Positions 32,416-42,356 are shown, numbered from the stretch's first letter. The stretch: 64,000 bases of DNA from Rubrivivax sp. SCN 71-131 (GCA_001724995.1 MEFD01000012.1:186001-250000); one strand, 5' to 3'. The notes: generated by a model from the letters alone, not told the origin. Made by a program: numbers and translations.

Positions 32416-33387
32416 ATGAATTTTCGCTGGCTGGCTCTTGCGGGCCTCGTCGCGGCCGTCCCTGCGTTCGCCGCGTATCCCGAGAAGCCCATCACCATCG
32501 TCGTGCCGTTCGCGGCCGGCGGCCCCACCGACAAGGTCGCGCGCGACCTCGCCGAGGTGCTGCGCAAGGGGCTGAACAACCAGACGCTGGTGATCGAGAA
32601 CGTCGGTGGCGCCGGCGGCACGCTGGGCGCGGCCAAGGTCGCCAAGGCCGCACCCGACGGCTACACGCTGCTGCTGCATCACATCGGCATGTCGACCGCA
32701 CCCGGGCTTTATCGCAAGCTGCCTTACAAGGTGCTCGATGACTTCGAGTACCTGGGCATCGTCAACGACGTGCCGATGACGCTCGTCGGCCGCGCCAACC
32801 TGCCGGCCAGCAACTACGGCGAGCTGGTGAAATGGCTGGAAGCGAACAAGGGCAAGATCAACCTCGCCAATGCCGGCCTGGGCGCGGCCTCGCATCTGTG
32901 CGGCCTGCTGCTGCAACAGGCGCTGAAGACCGAGATGACGACGGTGCCCTACAAGGGCACGGCGCCGGCGATGACGGACCTGCTCGGCGGCCAGGTCGAC
33001 ATCATGTGCGACCAGACCACCAACACCTCGACGCAGATCGCCGCGGGCAAGATCAAGGCCTTCGCGGTGACGACGACCGAGCGCCTGACGACGCCCGGAC
33101 TGGACAAGCTGCCGACCCTGGACGAATCCGGCCTCAAGGGCTTCAACGTCACCATCTGGCACGGGCTGTACGCGCCCAAGGGCACGCCCAAGGCGGCGCT
33201 GGATGCGGTCAACGCCGCGCTCAAGTCGGCGCTCAAGGATCCCGAATTCATCAAGCGCCAGGAGGCGCTGGGGGCCGTCGTCGCAGCCGACGCGCGCGTC
33301 AACCCGGCCGAGCACAAGAAGTTCGTCGAGGCCGAGACCGCCAAGTGGGGGGCAGCGATCAAGGCGGCCGGCCAGTACGCCGACTGA
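32416..33387 (+). CDS. Bug/TctC-family tripartite tricarboxylate transporter receptor
   Basis: A 323-residue periplasmic binding protein. A signal peptide of about 19 residues ends at AFA-AYPEK. The mature start, YPEKPITIVVPFAAGGPTD, is the Bug-family hallmark, and VPYKGTAPAMTDLLGGQVD follows. These proteins bind carboxylates or amides, and in Burkholderiales are present in very many copies, usually without the membrane components, as here. It has a good ribosome site (AAGGAG, seven bases before ATG). The ligand is unknown. Confidence 0.93.
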   Translation: MNFRWLALAGLVAAVPAFAAYPEKPITIVVPFAAGGPTDKVARDLAEVLRKGLNNQTLVIENVGGAGGTLGAAKVAKAAPDGYTLLLHHIGMSTAPGLYRKLPYKVLDDFEYLGIVNDVPMTLVGRANLPASNYGELVKWLEANKGKINLANAGLGAASHLCGLLLQQALKTEMTTVPYKGTAPAMTDLLGGQVDIMCDQTTNTSTQIAAGKIKAFAVTTTERLTTPGLDKLPTLDESGLKGFNVTIWHGLYAPKGTPKAALDAVNAALKSALKDPEFIKRQEALGAVVAADARVNPAEHKKFVEAETAKWGAAIKAAGQYAD

Positions 33388-33453
33388 GCTCGGCAGAAGG
33401 GAGCGCGGGCGCCGTCCTCGCAGGGCTCGCGCCCGCCAGCGCAGCCGCGGCGC

Positions 33454-33894
33454 TCAAGGCATGCGCAGCGGAATCGTCACCGGGCCGTCGTTGACCAGGT
33501 GCACCTGCATGTCGGCGCCGAAGCGCCCCGCCTGCACGAGCGGGTGGCGCTCCCGCGCCAGCCGCAGGACCGCGTCGTAGAGCGCTTCGCCCTGCGCCGG
33601 CGGCGCCGCGGCGCTGAAGCTCGGGCGATTACCGGCCGCGGTGTCGGCCGCCAGCGTGAACTGCGAGACGACGAGCAGGCCGCCGCCCACATCCTGCAGG
33701 CTGAGGTTCATCTTCCCGGCCTGGTCGGAGAAGACGCGCAGCTTGAGCACCTTGTCGACCAGCCGGCCCGCCTGCGCCTCGGTGTCGGTCGGCTCGGCAC
33801 AGACCAGCATCAGCAGCCCTTGGTCGATGCGGCCCGCCACCTCGCCGTCGACCTCCACGCGCGCCTGGCGTACCCGCTGCAGCAGCGCGATCAC
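33454..33894 (-). CDS. dtd: D-aminoacyl-tRNA deacylase
   Basis: Removes D-amino acids (and mischarged Gly) from tRNA. The 146-residue protein contains the two catalytic signatures of the family: [17 protein letters not shown] and the Gly-cisPro loop NDGPVTI near the C terminus. GTG at 33894 overlaps the CDF-family stop (GTGA, 4 bp), so the gene is translationally coupled to it. Proximity to tyrS makes sense, as D-Tyr-tRNA is a classic substrate. Confidence 0.95.
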   Translation of the reverse strand: MIALLQRVRQARVEVDGEVAGRIDQGLLMLVCAEPTDTEAQAGRLVDKVLKLRVFSDQAGKMNLSLQDVGGGLLVVSQFTLAADTAAGNRPSFSAAAPPAQGEALYDAVLRLARERHPLVQAGRFGADMQVHLVNDGPVTIPLRMP

Positions 33895-34781
33895 AGCGGG
33901 TCCCGCGGCTCGTCGAAGTGCGCCTCGACGTTCATCGGCAGCAGTTGGATGCTCGCGCGCAGGCCGGGCACGGCGCTCATCAGCGCCTGCTCGACCGCCG
34001 TCCGCAGCGCCGCCGCGCGGCCCAGCGTCCAGCCCGCGGGCATATGCATGTGCAGGTCGACGAAGCGGCGCTGGCCGGCGCGGCGCGTGACGACATGGTC
34101 GAAGCGGATCGTCGGGTGCGCGAAGCCGGCCAGCGTACGGTCGATCTCGGCCCGCACCTCGGGCTCGAGCGCACGGTCCATCAGCCCCTGGCTGGAGCGC
34201 CAGACGAGGCGCGCCCCTTCGCGCAGGATGTTGAGCGCGACCGCGATGGCGATCACCGGATCCAGCCACTGCCAGCCGCTGGCCATCACCGCCAACAGCC
34301 CGACGACGACGCCCGCCGAGGTCCAGACGTCGGTGAAGAGGTGGCGCGCATCGGCCTCGAGCGCGATCGAGCGGTGGCTGCGCGCCTTCTTCAGCATCGC
34401 AAAGGCCAGCGCAGCGTTGAGCCCCGAGCTCAGCACCGAGAGCAGGAGGCCCAGGTCGAGGTCCTCCAGCGGCCGCGGATTGAGCAGGCGATGCACCGCC
34501 GCGCCGATGATCGCCAGGGCGGCGGCGAAGATCAGCACGCCTTCGAAGCCGCTGGAGAAATACTCTGCCTTGTGATGGCCGTAGGGATGATCGTCGTCCG
34601 GCGGTCGCTCGGCGATGACCACCATCGCCAGCGCGAAGGACGCGCCGGCGAGATTGACGAGCGCCTCCAGCGCGTCGGAGAGCAGGCTGACCGAGTCGCT
34701 GACCCACCACGCGAGCGTCTTCAGCGCGATCGTCGCCAGCGCGACCGCGACCGAGAGCTTGAGGTAGCTGGCGACCTGCAC
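33891..34781 (-). CDS. Cation diffusion facilitator family metal exporter
   Basis: An inner-membrane CDF antiporter of 296 residues with about six helices and a cytoplasmic C-terminal domain. The helix-5 metal motif HLFTD (H-x3-D) is intact. The helix-2 counterpart reads SDALEALVN, which lacks the second aspartate of the D-x3-D seen in FieF, so metal preference may differ (zinc, iron or manganese cannot be separated). Histidines in [11 protein letters not shown] form a linker. GTG at 34781 follows tyrS after 11 bp. Confidence 0.9.
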   Translation of the reverse strand: MQVASYLKLSVAVALATIALKTLAWWVSDSVSLLSDALEALVNLAGASFALAMVVIAERPPDDDHPYGHHKAEYFSSGFEGVLIFAAALAIIGAAVHRLLNPRPLEDLDLGLLLSVLSSGLNAALAFAMLKKARSHRSIALEADARHLFTDVWTSAGVVVGLLAVMASGWQWLDPVIAIAVALNILREGARLVWRSSQGLMDRALEPEVRAEIDRTLAGFAHPTIRFDHVVTRRAGQRRFVDLHMHMPAGWTLGRAAALRTAVEQALMSAVPGLRASIQLLPMNVEAHFDEPRDPL

Positions 34782-34792
34782 CGCGGTCGCGT

Positions 34793-36034
34793 TCAGCTAC
34801 GAAGCGTCACGCGCGCGAACTTGCGCTTGCCGACCTGCACGACGTAGGTCCCGGCCGGCAGCCTGAGGCCCTTGTCGGCGACGGCCGTGCCGTCCACGCG
34901 CACGCCGGCCTGCTCGATCAGGCGCATGGCCTCGCTCGTCGAAGGCACGAGCCCGGCCTGCTTGAGCACGGCGCCGATGGCCAGCGGCGCGCCGCCCAGC
35001 GCGAGCTCCGGGATCTCGTCGGGAATGCCGCCGGCGGCGCGGTTGCGGAAATCGACCTCGGCGGCGTCGGCCGCGGCGCTGCCGTGGAAGCGCGCGGTCA
35101 GCTCCTTGGCCAGCATCACCTTCGCGTCCATGGGGTTGCGCCCGGCTTCGACCTCGGCCTTCAGGGCGGCGATCGCGGCCTCGGGGCGGAACGACAGCAG
35201 CGTGTACCAGCGCCACATCAGCGTGTCGCTGATCGACATCACCTTGGCGAACATCGTGTTCGCCGGCTCGGTGATACCGACGTAGTTGCCCTTGCTCTTG
35301 GACATCTTCTCGACACCGTCCAGCCCTTCGAGCAAGGGCATGGTGAGGATGCACTGCGGCTCCTGCCCGTACTCCTGCTGCAGCGTGCGTCCGACGAGCA
35401 GGTTGAACTTCTGGTCGGTGCCGCCGAGCTCGAGATCGCTCTTCAGCGCCACCGAGTCGTAACCCTGCATCAGCGGATAGAGGAACTCGTGCACGCTGAT
35501 CGACGTACCCTCGCGGAAGCGCTTGCTGAAGTCGTCGCGCTCCATCATGCGCGCCACCGTGTACTTGGCGGCGAGCTGGATCATGCCGCGCGCACCCAGC
35601 GGGTCGCTCCACTCGCTGTTCCAGCGCACCTCGGCGCGTGGGAGGTCGATCACCAGACCGACCTGGTCGAAATAGGTCTTGGCGTAGGCCTCGATCTGCT
35701 CGCGCGTGAGCGGCGGACGCGTGCTGTTGCGGCCCGAGGGATCGCCGATGGTGGTGGTGAAGTCGCCGATCAGCGGAATCACCACGTGCCCCAGATCCTG
35801 CAACTGGCGCATCTTGTTCAGCACCACGGTATGCCCGAAGTGCAAGTCCGGAGCGGTCGGGTCCATGCCGAACTTGATGCGCAGCGGCACGCCGGTGGCC
35901 TCGGCACGCGCCAGCTTGCGCACCCAGTCGGCCTCGGGCAGCAGCTCGTTGCAGCCGCGCAGCGAAAGGGCCAGCGCCTCGCGCACGCGGTCGGTGATCG
36001 GGTGTGCGGGCGCCGCGGCGCAGGCGTCGGTCAT
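34793..36034 (-). CDS. tyrS: Tyrosyl-tRNA synthetase
   Basis: A class I aminoacyl-tRNA synthetase of 413 residues. The HIGH-type motif is HFGH at 65-68 and KMSKS is at 243-247. The C-terminal S4-like RNA-binding domain (about 345-413) contains [16 protein letters not shown]. The sequence is of the TyrZ-like type with [15 protein letters not shown]. It heads a run with the CDF exporter and dtd and is divergent from the M23 peptidase gene. Confidence 0.96.
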   Translation of the reverse strand: MTDACAAAPAHPITDRVREALALSLRGCNELLPEADWVRKLARAEATGVPLRIKFGMDPTAPDLHFGHTVVLNKMRQLQDLGHVVIPLIGDFTTTIGDPSGRNSTRPPLTREQIEAYAKTYFDQVGLVIDLPRAEVRWNSEWSDPLGARGMIQLAAKYTVARMMERDDFSKRFREGTSISVHEFLYPLMQGYDSVALKSDLELGGTDQKFNLLVGRTLQQEYGQEPQCILTMPLLEGLDGVEKMSKSKGNYVGITEPANTMFAKVMSISDTLMWRWYTLLSFRPEAAIAALKAEVEAGRNPMDAKVMLAKELTARFHGSAAADAAEVDFRNRAAGGIPDEIPELALGGAPLAIGAVLKQAGLVPSTSEAMRLIEQAGVRVDGTAVADKGLRLPAGTYVVQVGKRKFARVTLRS

Positions 36035-36067
36035 GGGAATACCGTCAGCAAATGAACGTTTTCACGG

Positions 36068-36097
36068 TTGAGCGGCGGCCTGTCGCTTCGCTATACT
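36068..36097 (+). promoter_or_regulatory. Candidate sigma-70 promoter for the M23 peptidase gene
   Basis: TTGAGC (36068-36073) and TATACT (36092-36097) with an 18-bp spacer, in the divergent gap with tyrS. The -10 box matches at five of six positions and is unusual in such GC-rich DNA. Transcription would start near 36104. Confidence 0.5.
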
Positions 36098-36152
36098 TCG
36101 CCACCCATCCGAGGGGGGCAGCTGCCGGCGGCTCGCCAAACGGTGGATTTTA

Positions 36153-37607
36153 GTGGACGGTCCCAGGATGGGCCGGCCTCCCGAGACCCGCGCCCGGCCA
36201 TGGGCTTGCGCGCACCGCTTCGGAAGACCCTCGTTGTCCCATCGATCTCTCGCGTCCTGGCATACCGCCGCGCTGCAGTTCTCGACCCGCCATCGACGCC
36301 GCATCGTCGCCGCCGTCGTCACCGGCCTGGGCGGCTTCACCGTCACGGCCTTCGGCATCGCGCCGTTGATGCCTGACGCCGCGGACCTGCCCGTACACGA
36401 GATCCACGAGCGCGTGCAGCCCGATGGGCTGGACGCGCAGCTCGAGGCCCTGGCCGCACAGAACCTGAGCCTCACGCGCAGCACCGTCTCGCGTGGCACC
36501 GACAGCGTCGACGCGCTGCTGCAGCGCCTGGGCGTCAGCGATGCCGCGGCAGCGGCCTTCATGCGCCAGGATGCCCTGGCGCGGCGCCTGCTTCAAGGCC
36601 GCGGCGGCAAGCTGGTGCAGGCGCTCGCCGACGGCACCGGGCGACTCGAGCAGTTGGTGGCCCGCTATCCCACCGAGGACGCGGCCCGACGGCAGACGCA
36701 CTTCACGCGGCTGACGCTCAGTCGCGACCAAGGTCGCTGGGTTTCCCGGCTCGAAGTCGCCGCCCTCGAAGCCAGTGTTCGCCTGGGCAGCGGCACGATC
36801 CGCAGCAGCCTCTTCGCCGCCACCGACGAGGCGGGGCTTCCCGATGCCGTGGCGGCGCAGCTGGCCGAGGTGTTCGCCGCCGACATCGATTTTCATCGCG
36901 AACTGCGCAAGGGCGATACCTTCGCGGTCGTCTACGAAGCCTTGAGCGCCGACGGCCAGGCCGTGCCCTGGAACGAGGGCAGCGGCCGCGTGCTTGCAGC
37001 CGAGTTCGTCAACGCCGGCCGCACCCAGCAGGCGATGTGGTTCGTCGATGCCCAGGGTCGCGGCGGCTACTACAGCCCCGAGGGCGTGAGCCGCAAGCGC
37101 GCCTTTCTCGGCAGCCCGCTGGCCTTCTCGCGCGTGACCTCCGGCTTCAAGATGCGCATGCATCCGCTGCTCAAGACCTGGCGTGCGCACCTGGGGGTCG
37201 ACTACGGCGCACCGACCGGCACCGCCGTGCGCTCCGTCGGTGACGGCGTGATCAGCTTCGCAGGGCGCCAGAACGGTTACGGCAACGTCGTCGAGATCCG
37301 TCACGACGCGCGCCACACCACGCTGTACGCACACCTGAGCCGGATCGATGTGCGCAAGGGCGAGCGCGTCGAGCAGGGCCAGACGATCGGCGGCGTGGGG
37401 GCCACCGGCTGGGCCACCGGCTCGCACCTGCACTTCGAGTTCCGCATCGGCGGCCGCCACCAGGATCCGCTGCGCGTCGCCCGGACTTCGCAGGCCCAGG
37501 AGCTGAGCGCGGCCGATCGCGGCCGCTTCAGCGGCCAGGCGCAGCTGGCGCTCGGCCAGATGGCGCTCGCCGGCAGCCTCACGAGCACGCGCGCGGGCTT
37601 CGAGTAG
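36153..37607 (+). CDS. M23 family murein endopeptidase
   Basis: A 484-residue membrane-anchored periplasmic cell-wall hydrolase. A basic N terminus is followed by one membrane segment (about 50-70), a periplasmic domain with helical parts, and a C-terminal LytM domain. Zinc ligands are in HLGVDYG (H346, D350) and HLH at 425-427, so the enzyme looks active. It probably cleaves peptide cross-bridges during growth or division. The start is uncertain: GTG at 36153 follows GGTGG, and an ATG lies 15 bases further on. The gene is divergent from tyrS and followed by anmK, a cell-wall recycling gene, which fits its role. Confidence 0.88.
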   Translation: MDGPRMGRPPETRARPWACAHRFGRPSLSHRSLASWHTAALQFSTRHRRRIVAAVVTGLGGFTVTAFGIAPLMPDAADLPVHEIHERVQPDGLDAQLEALAAQNLSLTRSTVSRGTDSVDALLQRLGVSDAAAAAFMRQDALARRLLQGRGGKLVQALADGTGRLEQLVARYPTEDAARRQTHFTRLTLSRDQGRWVSRLEVAALEASVRLGSGTIRSSLFAATDEAGLPDAVAAQLAEVFAADIDFHRELRKGDTFAVVYEALSADGQAVPWNEGSGRVLAAEFVNAGRTQQAMWFVDAQGRGGYYSPEGVSRKRAFLGSPLAFSRVTSGFKMRMHPLLKTWRAHLGVDYGAPTGTAVRSVGDGVISFAGRQNGYGNVVEIRHDARHTTLYAHLSRIDVRKGERVEQGQTIGGVGATGWATGSHLHFEFRIGGRHQDPLRVARTSQAQELSAADRGRFSGQAQLALGQMALAGSLTSTRAGFE

Positions 37608-37646
37608 GCGCGCTCCCGCTGCCGTCCGCGCCAGACTGCGCGCGCC

Positions 37647-38789
37647 ATGCCGACCTGCATCGGCCTGATGTCGGGCACCTCGCTCGACGGCGTCGATGGC
37701 GTGATCGCCGATTTCGACCCGGCGACACTTCGTCCGGTGTGCTTGCGCGGCCACGCGCATGCCGCGATGCCCCAGCCGCTGGCCGAGGAGCTGCTGGCCC
37801 TCAACCGCAGCGGCGACGACGAGCTGCATCGGGCCGCGCTGGCCGCGAACGCGCTGATGCAGCTCTACGCCGAAGTCGTGGTGCGCCTACTCGCCGGCGC
37901 CGGGCTCGCCCCGCGTGAAGTGCTCGCCCTGGGCGCGCACGGACAGACGGTGCGCCACCGCCCGCTGGACTTCGACGGCATCGGCTACAGCCTCCAGCTC
38001 GTCAACGGGGCGCTGCTGGCGGAGCGCACCGGCATCGCCACCGTCTGCGACTTCCGCAGCGCGGACCTCGCCGCCGGAGGGCAGGGCGCGCCGCTGGTAC
38101 CGGCCTTCCATGCCGCCTGCTTCGCGCAGCCGGGGCAGGACGTCGCGATCCTCAACCTCGGTGGCATCGCCAATCTGACGCTGTTGTCCGCGGCCGGCGA
38201 CGTGCGCGGTTTCGACGTCGGTCCCGGCAATGTGCTGATGGATCTCTGGAGCCGGCGGTGCAGCGGGCGCTCGTACGACGCCGAAGGCGCGCTGGCCGCC
38301 GCCGGACGCATCCTGCCCGAGCTGCTGGCCGTGTGGCTCGCCGAGCCCTACTTCCGCCTCGAGCCCCCGAAGAGCACCGGACGCGACCTCTTTCATGCCG
38401 GTTGGCTGGAGCAGGGCCTGCACCGCGCCCGTCGCACCACGGCTGGCGCAGCGGGTGCAGCCGACGTCATGGCCACGCTGGCCGAGCTGACCGCAGTCAC
38501 CGTCGCCGACGCCGTGCGGTCGCGGCTGCCGGCGGCGCGTCGGGTGCGCGTCTGCGGCGGGGGCGCATTCAACCGGCACCTGATGGCGCGCCTGCGCGCG
38601 CGGCTGCCGGGCCTCGCACTGGAGTCGACAGCGGCCGAAGGCATCGCCCCCGACCAGGTCGAGGCGCTGGCCTTCGCCTGGCTCGCCGCCTGCCGCATGG
38701 CGGGGCGCAGCGCCAGCCTGCCCGCGGTCACCGGCGCGCGCGCGCCTCGCGTGCTCGGTGCGCTCTACGCCGCACCGACGTGCCCCTAG
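37647..38789 (+). CDS. anmK: Anhydro-N-acetylmuramic acid kinase
   Basis: Phosphorylates 1,6-anhydro-MurNAc released from murein turnover to MurNAc-6-phosphate. The 380-residue protein starts with GLMSGTSLDGVDGV, the family hallmark. ALGAHGQTVRHRP follows, then ILNLGGIANLT and GFDVGPGNVLMD, with the VCGGGAFNRHLMARL segment near the end. It lies 39 bp after the M23 peptidase gene, so murein cleavage and recycling are linked here. Confidence 0.95.
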   Translation: MPTCIGLMSGTSLDGVDGVIADFDPATLRPVCLRGHAHAAMPQPLAEELLALNRSGDDELHRAALAANALMQLYAEVVVRLLAGAGLAPREVLALGAHGQTVRHRPLDFDGIGYSLQLVNGALLAERTGIATVCDFRSADLAAGGQGAPLVPAFHAACFAQPGQDVAILNLGGIANLTLLSAAGDVRGFDVGPGNVLMDLWSRRCSGRSYDAEGALAAAGRILPELLAVWLAEPYFRLEPPKSTGRDLFHAGWLEQGLHRARRTTAGAAGAADVMATLAELTAVTVADAVRSRLPAARRVRVCGGGAFNRHLMARLRARLPGLALESTAAEGIAPDQVEALAFAWLAACRMAGRSASLPAVTGARAPRVLGALYAAPTCP

Positions 38790-38793
38790 GCCG

Positions 38794-39168
38794 TCAACCG
38801 GAGAACGAGGATCCGCAGCCGCAGGTGGTGCCGGCGTTGGGGTTCTTGATCACGAACTGGGCCCCCTGCAACTCGTCCTTGTAGTCGATCTCGGCACCGA
38901 CCAGGTACTGCAGGCTCATCGCGTCGATCAGCAGCGTGACGCCATTCTTGGCCATCTGCGTATCGTCCTCGTTGATCACCTCGTCGAAGGTGAACCCGTA
39001 CTGGAAGCCCGAGCAGCCCCCGCCCTGGACAAAGACGCGCAGCTTGAGATCCGGGTTGCCTTCTTCGGCGACCAGTTCGGCCACCTTGGCCGCGGCGCTG
39101 TCGGTGAAGACGAGCGGCGGCGGCATGGCGTCGTTCGGTGAGGACAGAGGTTGGGCGATGGCGTTCAT
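38794..39168 (-). CDS. erpA: Iron-sulfur cluster insertion protein ErpA
   Basis: An A-type Fe-S carrier of 124 residues that delivers clusters to target apoproteins. The three ligand cysteines are C52 ([11 protein letters not shown]), C116 and C118 ([11 protein letters not shown]). ATG at 39168 is preceded by GGAG at good spacing; a GTG directly before it is less likely. It ends 5 bp from the convergent end of anmK. Confidence 0.94.
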   Translation of the reverse strand: MNAIAQPLSSPNDAMPPPLVFTDSAAAKVAELVAEEGNPDLKLRVFVQGGGCSGFQYGFTFDEVINEDDTQMAKNGVTLLIDAMSLQYLVGAEIDYKDELQGAQFVIKNPNAGTTCGCGSSFSG

Positions 39169-39213
39169 CACGACTCCAGATGGCGGGCTGTCTAGCGGTT
39201 CTTCGGTTGCGGT

Positions 39214-39639
39214 TCAGGTGCGGGCGGCGGCCGGCGGGATCGATCCGGCGTCGTTGGACGCCGCCAGCACCAGCGCGGGCTTCTCGCCGGCTTTCAGGGG
39301 CCGGAGCTCGCCGTCGACGATCGCGCCGGGATGCATCTCGAGCACCTCGTAGCGCACGCTGCCGACCACTCGCGCCTTGGGCTGCAACTCGAGCAGCTCG
39401 GTCGCGTGCACGGGCCCCCTGATCTCGCCGTTGATGATCACATGCGAGGCCTTGACCTCACCATGCACTCGGGCTTTCTCGCTGATCACGATCAGCCCCC
39501 GGCCATGGGTCGCGACGACGTCGCCATGCACCTCGCCATCGATGCGCACGCCATCGGCAAAGCGCAGATCGCCGTGCAGCACGGCGCCTTCGCCGACGAG
39601 GTTGCGGATCGGGGGAGGCTTCTTGCGGCTCGACCACAT
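39214..39639 (-). CDS. Bactofilin (DUF583/polymer-forming cytoskeletal protein)
   Basis: A 141-residue protein with a central beta-helical bactofilin domain (about 13-115) of repeating hydrophobic strands such as GEGAVLHGDLRFADGVRIDG and GPVHATELLELQPKARV. Both termini are proline-rich and disordered. Bactofilins polymerise without nucleotides into filaments that organise cell-wall enzymes or pili. It follows a coiled-coil membrane protein gene on the same strand and precedes erpA by 45 bp. M23 peptidases often pair with bactofilins, and one is encoded 1.6 kb away on the other strand. Confidence 0.92.
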   Translation of the reverse strand: MWSSRKKPPPIRNLVGEGAVLHGDLRFADGVRIDGEVHGDVVATHGRGLIVISEKARVHGEVKASHVIINGEIRGPVHATELLELQPKARVVGSVRYEVLEMHPGAIVDGELRPLKAGEKPALVLAASNDAGSIPPAAART

Positions 39640-39699
39640 GCGGTGATTCTCCTCGTGACGGAAACCGAAGACGAAGGCGGGCTTGGGGGCCTGCGGACA

Positions 39700-40404
39700 T
39701 CAGGGTCTTGCGCTCAACTCGGCGCGCAAGCTGCCCTTGGGATCGTAGACCCTGGCCCTCGCCGTCCTTATCACGGCACCCTGCGGGATTTCGACGCCAC
39801 CTTCCAGGCGCAGGTACTGGCGGAACTGCAGCAGGCGCTCCCCTGGATGCGTGGCCGTCCAGGGACGGCCCTCGCGCGTGCCCTGCAGCAGCAGCTCCCA
39901 GCGGCCGCTGAAGTCGCTGCTCGCACGACCGGGCTGCATCAGCAGCAGCCGGTAGCGCAACTCTCCGGGCGTGCCCTCGTCGAGCTGCATGCCCCGGATC
40001 TGCACGCCTTGCCCGACCACCGGCATCAGGCCCTCGAAGAAGCCGAGATCCGCCTGCAGCGCCAGCTTGTCGGCCTCGAGCCGGCGCAGCTGCAACCCGA
40101 GCTGCTCCTGCGCCACCTTCTCCGCCTTCAGCAGGCTCTCGGCGGTGTCGGCGACCGCGCGCGCGCGCGCGTTGGCCTCACGCAGCGCGAGCACCTCCTG
40201 CCGCAGTAGCGCCAACTCCTGGCGCGAGCTGCGGTCGAGCCCTGCGATCTCCTTGCCGAACTCGAACGCCCACAGCGCCAGCGCGGCCGAGAAGCCCAGA
40301 CTCGCGGCGATCACCGCCCAGCGCAGCGGCCACGGCAGATGGCTGCGCACGATCATCCTCGGCGCACTCACCGAGAGACGACGGCGTAGCAGCTTCCAAC
40401 GCAT
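39700..40404 (-). CDS. Membrane protein with coiled coil (DUF6776-like)
   Basis: A 234-residue protein with one N-terminal membrane helix (about 27-48, PLRWAVIAASLGFSAALAL). A strong heptad coiled coil follows (about 50-115, rich in L, E, R, A), then a beta-rich C-terminal periplasmic domain. This layout resembles MreC or small divisome scaffolds, but I recognise it only as the protein that commonly sits before bactofilin in Burkholderiales. ATG at 40404 is chosen; longer frames run into the rpsI downstream region. Interaction with the bactofilin is inferred from position. Confidence 0.78.
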   Translation of the reverse strand: MRWKLLRRRLSVSAPRMIVRSHLPWPLRWAVIAASLGFSAALALWAFEFGKEIAGLDRSSRQELALLRQEVLALREANARARAVADTAESLLKAEKVAQEQLGLQLRRLEADKLALQADLGFFEGLMPVVGQGVQIRGMQLDEGTPGELRYRLLLMQPGRASSDFSGRWELLLQGTREGRPWTATHPGERLLQFRQYLRLEGGVEIPQGAVIRTARARVYDPKGSLRAELSARP

Positions 40405-40484
40405 GACCGGGATTCGTCGCGACCTTTCGGGCGGGCGGGGCGCCGATCGCGCCGCCGCAGTCGGTGCGCGTGCGCATCGCCAAC

Positions 40485-40507
40485 GGGCCGCGCAGGCTGC
40501 GCGGCCC
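40485..40507 (-). terminator. Strong hairpin after rpsI
   Basis: GGGCCGCGCA (40485-40494) and TGCGCGGCCC (40498-40507) form a perfect 10-bp stem with a 3-nt loop, 11 bp beyond the rpsI stop. No T tract follows on the minus strand, so it may stabilise the mRNA end or act with Rho rather than as a classic intrinsic terminator. Confidence 0.55.
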
Positions 40508-40517
40508 GCCAGGCGCA

Positions 40518-40910
40518 TCAGCGCTTGCTGAACTGCTTGCGGCGACGCGCGCCGTGCAGGCCGACCTTCTTGCGCTCGACCTCGCGCGCGTCACGGGTCA
40601 CGAAGCCGGCGCGGCCGAGTTCGCCCTTGAGTTCGGCGTCATAGTCGATCAGCGCGCGCGTGAGGCCGTGTCGCACCGCACCGGCCTGGCCGGACTCGCC
40701 GCCGCCGTGCACGTTGACCTTGATATCGAAGGCCGTCTCGTTGGCCGTCAGCAGCAGCGGCTGCTTGACGATCATGATCGAGGTCTGGCGCCCGAAGTAG
40801 CTGTCGATGGGCTTGCCGTTGACGATGATCTGGCCGCTGCCCTTCTTGATGAAGACGCGCGCCACCGACGACTTGCGGCGGCCGGTGCCGTAATTCCATT
40901 GTCCGATCAC
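40518..40910 (-). CDS. rpsI: 30S ribosomal protein S9
   Basis: A 130-residue small-subunit protein whose basic C-terminal tail ([10 protein letters not shown]) reaches the P-site tRNA. The N-terminal [15 protein letters not shown] and the middle [14 protein letters not shown] are S9 hallmarks. GTG at 40910 is the start, with GGAG six bases upstream in the 10-bp junction with rplM. Confidence 0.97.
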   Translation of the reverse strand: MIGQWNYGTGRRKSSVARVFIKKGSGQIIVNGKPIDSYFGRQTSIMIVKQPLLLTANETAFDIKVNVHGGGESGQAGAVRHGLTRALIDYDAELKGELGRAGFVTRDAREVERKKVGLHGARRRKQFSKR

Positions 40911-40920
40911 GAGCCGCTCC

Positions 40921-41349
40921 TTAGATTGCCAGCGCCTTGGGCTGCTGCGCGGCGTGCGGATGCGTCGCGCCGGCGTAGACCTTCAGCTTCTTGATCATCG
41001 CGTAGCCCAGCGGGCCCTTGGGCAGCATGCCCTTGACCGCCTTCTCGAGCGCGCGGCCGGGGTGCTTGGCCTGCATGTCCTTGAACGGCGTGGCGGTGAT
41101 GCCGCCGGGGTAGCCCGAGTGGCGGTAGTAGATCTTGTCGGTGGCCTTGGAGCCGGTGACGCGGATCTTGTCGGCGTTGACGACGACGATGAAGTCACCG
41201 GTGTCGACGTGAGGCGTGTAGATGGCCTTGTGCTTGCCGCGCAAACGGAGTGCCACTTCGCTGGCGACACGTCCGAGCACCTTGTCGGTGGCGTCAATCA
41301 CATACCACTCGTGCTTCACCTCGGCCGGCTTGGCGCTGAAGGTCTTCAT
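40921..41349 (-). CDS. rplM: 50S ribosomal protein L13
   Basis: A 142-residue protein of the large subunit, needed early in 50S assembly. Landmarks are [33 protein letters not shown] and [18 protein letters not shown]. It is the first gene of the rplM-rpsI operon, as in most bacteria. The 5' leader is described separately. Confidence 0.97.
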   Translation of the reverse strand: MKTFSAKPAEVKHEWYVIDATDKVLGRVASEVALRLRGKHKAIYTPHVDTGDFIVVVNADKIRVTGSKATDKIYYRHSGYPGGITATPFKDMQAKHPGRALEKAVKGMLPKGPLGYAMIKKLKVYAGATHPHAAQQPKALAI

Positions 41350-41678
41350 GAGGGTCTCTCGAAAAGCCGCCGGCCATCGGTGGGCCCGTTGACGCGGGCG
41401 GCGGGTCCGGCTGTCGCCGGGCACGATGGCCCGGCGCGTCCGAAGGGCGCCCGATTCTCGGTGTCGCTTGTCGTCTGCGACCTCTCGAACCCTGGCGCCA
41501 CCCGGGCGCATCTCCCCCGCCGATTTCAGGGAAAGCCGGACATTCTATACGCGAACCAGACCGAGCGGTGGAGTTGTCGAGGCCGGCGTCCCTTGGCACA
41601 TCCCCGCAAGGCAAGGGTTAACCCCTGGCTTTTCGCCTACCATCCGCCAACGATGAATCCATCGGATCGCGAACGCCC
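41350..41678. promoter_or_regulatory. Divergent leader region of rplM-rpsI and the GNAT gene
   Basis: A 329-bp region without a convincing gene. The clearest promoter element is TATAGAAT on the minus strand (41549 to 41542), which would give rplM a leader of about 190 nt. No good -35 box stands at 16-18 bp. The long leader is the expected place for autogenous control of rplM-rpsI, but I cannot identify a conserved structure. On the plus strand no clear promoter is seen for the GNAT gene. Confidence 0.4.
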
Positions 41679-42356
41679 ATGAGTGACTCCCCCCGCAAGG
41701 CCGCGGCGGCACCAACGCCCGAGGAAGCGCCGCGCTGGCTCCCGATCCGCGCCCTGACGCCGCGTCATCGGCCGCGCATCCTGGGGCACCTGCGGGCGCT
41801 CGACGAGACGGATCGCCGGCTGCGCTTCGGCTTTGCGGCCGGGGACGCCCATCTCGCGCGCTACGTCGAGAGCCTGGATTTCGGACGCGACGCACTCTTC
41901 GGCGTCTTCAACCGCCGCCTCCTGCTGGTGGCGTTCGGGCATCTGGCTCTCGACGCGGCGCCGCCCGCGGCCGACGCGCGCGTCATGCAGGCCGCCGAGT
42001 TCGGCGTCTCGGTGTGGCCGCGCCATCGCGGGCGCGGCTTTGGCACGCTGCTCCTCGAGTACGCCGCGCTGCATGCGCGCAACCGGGGCATCGATCGGCT
42101 CCTCGTGCATGCGCTGAGCGAGAACACGGCCATGCTCGCCGTCGCCCGACGCGCCGGCGCGCACGTCGCGCTCGAAGGGGCGGAGTCGACCGCCGTCCTG
42201 CGCCTGCCACCACACGACCTGCGTTCGCACTGCAACCAGCGGCTGGCCGCCCGGGCCGCCGAGATCGACTACGACGTCAAGCGCCGCGTGCGCCGGCTCG
42301 CGCGCGCGGCGCGCGCGGCCTCGTCCATCGGCCTCGGGCCGCGCCCGCCGCGCTGA
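41679..42356 (+). CDS. GNAT family N-acetyltransferase
   Basis: A 225-residue acyltransferase. The acetyl-CoA loop lies in VWPRHRGRGFGTLLLEYA (R-G-x-G-x motif), preceded by FGVSV. It begins with a short disordered tail, then RALTPRHRPRILGHLRALDETDRRLRFGF, a start seen in many stand-alone Burkholderiales GNATs. The basic C-terminal tail (VKRRVRRLARAARAA) could bind nucleic acid or membrane. The substrate is unknown. It stands divergent from rplM. Confidence 0.85.
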   Translation: MSDSPRKAAAAPTPEEAPRWLPIRALTPRHRPRILGHLRALDETDRRLRFGFAAGDAHLARYVESLDFGRDALFGVFNRRLLLVAFGHLALDAAPPAADARVMQAAEFGVSVWPRHRGRGFGTLLLEYAALHARNRGIDRLLVHALSENTAMLAVARRAGAHVALEGAESTAVLRLPPHDLRSHCNQRLAARAAEIDYDVKRRVRRLARAARAASSIGLGPRPPR

